64,000 nucleotides of DNA from Rugalucina vietnamica (Eukaryota > Mollusca > Bivalvia > Lucinida > Lucinidae), in contig OZ024869.1 of the NCBI GenBank assembly GCA_964017185.1, positions 54,338,761 through 54,402,760 on the forward strand, written 5' to 3'. This document shows positions 61,590 through 64,000 of this stretch, piece by piece. The position numbers and the translations under genes are program-made. The notes below the pieces were generated by a model. It searched no databases. It was not told where the DNA came from and saw only the letters and a program-made list of their open reading frames with translations. Each line of letters starts with the position of its first letter. Positions within the stretch are counted from its first letter, which is position 1.

Positions 61590-61730
61590 TGGTATCGGAC
61601 GTGCGCTTGCGGCTGAGCGACGAGTTTCTGTGAGGAGGAGCAGGAGTGGTATCTGTGATGCAAGCCGGAGAAACCTTAAGCGGGCTGGAGGTTTTACCAG
61701 TAGAGACGGGGGTGCATTGTCCTACTAGTG
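61590..61730. other. GC-rich island, possibly exonic
   Basis: A GC-rich block in an AT-rich setting. On the minus strand one frame reads SSPLKVSPACITDTTPAPPH, similar in style to the proline-rich gene, but splice sites are unconvincing. Could be an upstream exon; left undecided. Confidence 0.2.
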
Positions 61731-62020
61731 GCTGATGATAGGATGTTCTTATATAATATAGGGGCTGAACATCCGTATCATCTTTATTTTGAATTTTGAT
61801 ACCCGCGGCCTAAAGAGTTCGAAATATGTCATGGTACAGAGTGGAGTTACCAAAGTAGTTTTATGAAGTTGCTGTACCATATATGTTTTTGGTTTGTGAA
61901 AGGGTATTTTTGTTTGTGGATTGGGTGGATCGCGACATTCCTTAGGGTAGTTCCAATCAGGGGGCATTTTGAGTTATCGTAATCCAATCTAAGAGGTAGT
62001 TCGTAACCAATCGTGTGTAA

Positions 62021-62052
<32 letters not shown>

Positions 62053-62053
62053 G
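62021..62053. repeat. (AAT)n microsatellite
   Basis: Uninterrupted AAT/ATA repeats. Confidence 0.95.
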
Positions 62054-62574
62054 TTACTAATGTCATTTTTATATATTGACATTGACCATGGTTTGGGTGG
62101 GCCTGTCTGAAAAGCAAAGAGCTGAAAACATATTAAGACAGAATTGTACAATATATCTACCCCATAACCATTGGTCGGAGATAGCAAGGGTCCCAGTTTA
62201 GTAACAGCCATTCCTTTGCATGCTTTATTTATTTATTTATTTATTACGAAATTTCTGCCAACATATATATATACAAATACATATATGCGACAAGGATTGG
62301 GCTTAGGCAAAGCCTATCATTGCCCTCTCCCGTTGGTAAATTACAATTTACATTTATTATGAAAATCAATCCTGTCATATACATTTTATATATACAATCA
62401 AAAGTACATGTTAACTATGTGAACAGTATGGATAAGGTGCGAATTCATCTGGAGCAGATTTCAAGATCAGTCATAGCAAAGTTGTTACACTTACATGTAT
62501 TCACCGTGCTGGTAAAACTAAGTTAGGCTCGACAGTAATGCTAAAGCTCTGCTCCACAGGAGTTCGATCGTTAA

Positions 62575-62945
62575 CTAAATGTTATGAACCACTGCAGAAG
62601 CTGAGGGTGAGGTTATGGCCATGTAAAATCGATTTAAACCCGCCAGTAACTTTGTGTTACTGATCGTTCCAAGTCGATACTTCTGTAGTGGTTCTTTTTG
62701 TTTCATGTCTTGGTGTTTAATTTTTTTTTGTGCTGTTGGCGCCTTATGTATGTTTTCATATTTTAGTTAAGTTAAGGTAACTGAGTGGCCACCTATTGGG
62801 AAAATAGCTGCTCATTCGGCTTACGAAATGTTTTTATGGTATAAGTACCTGATTGTTACTTTGTTTTTTCCCACCTCGGTTTTTGGAGTAGGAATCTTTC
62901 TCTGATTTCGCCTTTTCCTGATCTTTGCCGACTTGTACCTTTTTA
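62575..62945 (-). repeat. Dispersed repeat R1, inverted copy
   Basis: Inverse of the 7746 and 42700 copies: AATGTTATGAACCACTGCAG, TTTAAACCCGCCAGTAACTT, TACTGATCGTTCCAAG and TTTCCTGATCTTTGCCGACT. The most complete copy, about 370 bp, covering both halves. Confidence 0.8.
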
Positions 62946-62949
62946 TCCA

Positions 62950-62950
62950 T

Positions 62951-62985
<35 letters not shown>
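62950..62985. repeat. (ATA)n microsatellite
   Basis: AATAATAAT run immediately right of the R1 copy, perhaps its tail. Confidence 0.95.
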
Positions 62986-62986
<1 letters not shown>

Positions 62987-63592
62987 CCATGAGATCGCAC
63001 TCCACGAGGATTGTGAGTTTTTTGTTGTTGTTTTCTACAGCGCGAGAGATAATCTGTATTATAGGCTACAAAGATGTATCATCACGTGAAAGAATTGTAT
63101 ATTAATATTGTTTTATTTTATTTTTGGAATCCCAGGGAGAGTGCGTAAACTCTAGTCAGTTTCTGGGTGATTATGTACATGTTTATGTGCCGACCCATTC
63201 CTTTGCATGCTTTAACCAGACGGAATTACTATCCCCGGCCGTTGGCATGGGAAGAAAGTACAAGATTAAGATGATTACATGGTACATGGTATGTCTGGGC
63301 CAATATACACATAGTCAGATGGAGAGAGTAAGGTTGAAAGGATGAAGTAAAGTGCTGTGCCCTTAATATCTTCTCCTTCTTCTTACATCCAGGTGACGTG
63401 ATGTTTTTGAAAGAAACAAATGGTGATAAGATTGCGCGGAATGAACTTTCTTAACACCCCTTATATAACAGTGTATATCGTGTGAGGTAATGGCATCATG
63501 GAGAATAGGAGAGAGGCATAGAAAAATAATCCTTCCCAATCAGTACTATCAAATACAGTGGTCGTTCCTAGATGAGTACGAGTATTTCTTCT

Positions 63593-63760
63593 TATTATAA
63601 CAGACACATCATGTATTATAACAGACACATCATGTATTATAACAGACACATCATGTATTATAACAGACACATCATGTATTATAACAGACACATCATGTAT
63701 TATAACAGACACATCATGTATTATAACAGACACATCATGTATTATAACAGACGCATCATG
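63593..63760. repeat. Minisatellite, 8 copies of 21 bp
   Basis: TATTATAACAGACACATCATG repeated eight times with one substitution in the last unit (GACGCATC). The unit length is a multiple of three and lacks stops in some frames, so it gives repetitive ORFs on both strands that are not genes. Confidence 0.97.
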
Positions 63761-64000
63761 TATACTTAGAAAAACAATTGAGGGATATGGTTTTTGTTTC
63801 TATTTCATTGTTAAAGGTATAATTATTTCTACCCAAATAATTAATAGATATGTAGCAGAACCATCACTGTGCAAAGATTCCATAAAATTTTCGCGTTGCC
63901 TGGAAGCGCTTCTCGCAGACTTGCAGAAACGTTGGAACACCCCTGAAATTGAAGTTCCAACTGTTGCCTACCCTACCCAATTCTGCCACTCCTCCCCTCT
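63761..64000. other. Right edge, nothing recognised
   Basis: Slightly more GC-rich at the end; no feature supported. Confidence 0.3.

Noticed and set aside
63124-63345. 73-codon plus-strand frame near the right edge
   Set aside because: An AG precedes it but no family motif or partner exon is seen; chance frame cannot be excluded.
63593-63760. Possible CRISPR array
   Set aside because: Units are contiguous 21 bp repeats with no unique spacers, in an animal genome.
63461-63769. Repetitive ORFs on both strands
   Set aside because: They are translations of the 21 bp minisatellite.

Overview
The window looks like nuclear DNA of a mollusc, most likely a marine bivalve. It is AT-rich and holds spliced neuronal ion-channel genes with small exons and large introns. 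The dense repeat load is of bivalve type: TIR elements ending in GACGGACGG runs, a tRNA-derived SINE with an AACC tail, a Ty3/gypsy element and a CR1/L2-like LINE. The species assignment is inference from memory of bivalve repeats; no search was run.

Host genes. (1) Plus strand, 5573-14701: the last five exons of a GABA-A receptor beta-type subunit, from the Cys-loop to M4. The 83 bp and 153 bp exons match the sizes I recall for vertebrate GABR genes. The signal peptide and front of the ligand-binding domain are not found and probably lie upstream. (2) Plus strand, 36309-39731: a three-exon two-pore-domain K+ channel of about 582 residues with a very long M2-M3 loop, like TRESK or TWK channels. 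(3) Minus strand, 60111 to about 49820: an unrecognised proline-rich gene that I assembled from splice sites and codon phase (exons A-F plus two homologous candidate last exons, G and H). A weak candidate for a minus-strand terminal exon with a membrane segment lies at 1739-1949.

Mobile DNA. 19903-27056 is a Ty3/gypsy element with two apparently identical 196 bp LTRs, a TATT target duplication, a primer-binding site and a polypurine tract. It carries an extra SGNH-hydrolase-like ORF, followed by a 56-nt A tract, between the 5' LTR and gag; pol is interrupted. 28673-34797 is a LINE with both ORFs open (PHD plus SGNH ORF1; APE plus RT ORF2) and a duplicated hairpin in its 3' UTR. 17700-18996 is a TIR DNA element that contains a SINE and itself sits inside an older dispersed repeat. 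At least ten copies of one ~230 bp MITE are scattered throughout. Three other families share one plan: short TIRs, internal tandem repeats, and a GC-rich GGAC or CGG run near one end.

Unusual structures. The main ones are: an intronic TIR element holding eleven AAACC-NN-GGTTT palindromes at roughly 20 or 40 bp spacing; tandem ~370 bp units with hammerhead-ribozyme-like cores around 47-48 kb; perfect hairpins between the duplicated last exons of the proline-rich gene; and the SGNH ORF of the LTR element, which has no methionine codon.

Most remaining DNA (introns, 10.3-13.1 kb, 16.2-17.2 kb, 40.4-45 kb, 60.2-63.5 kb) shows no convincing gene.
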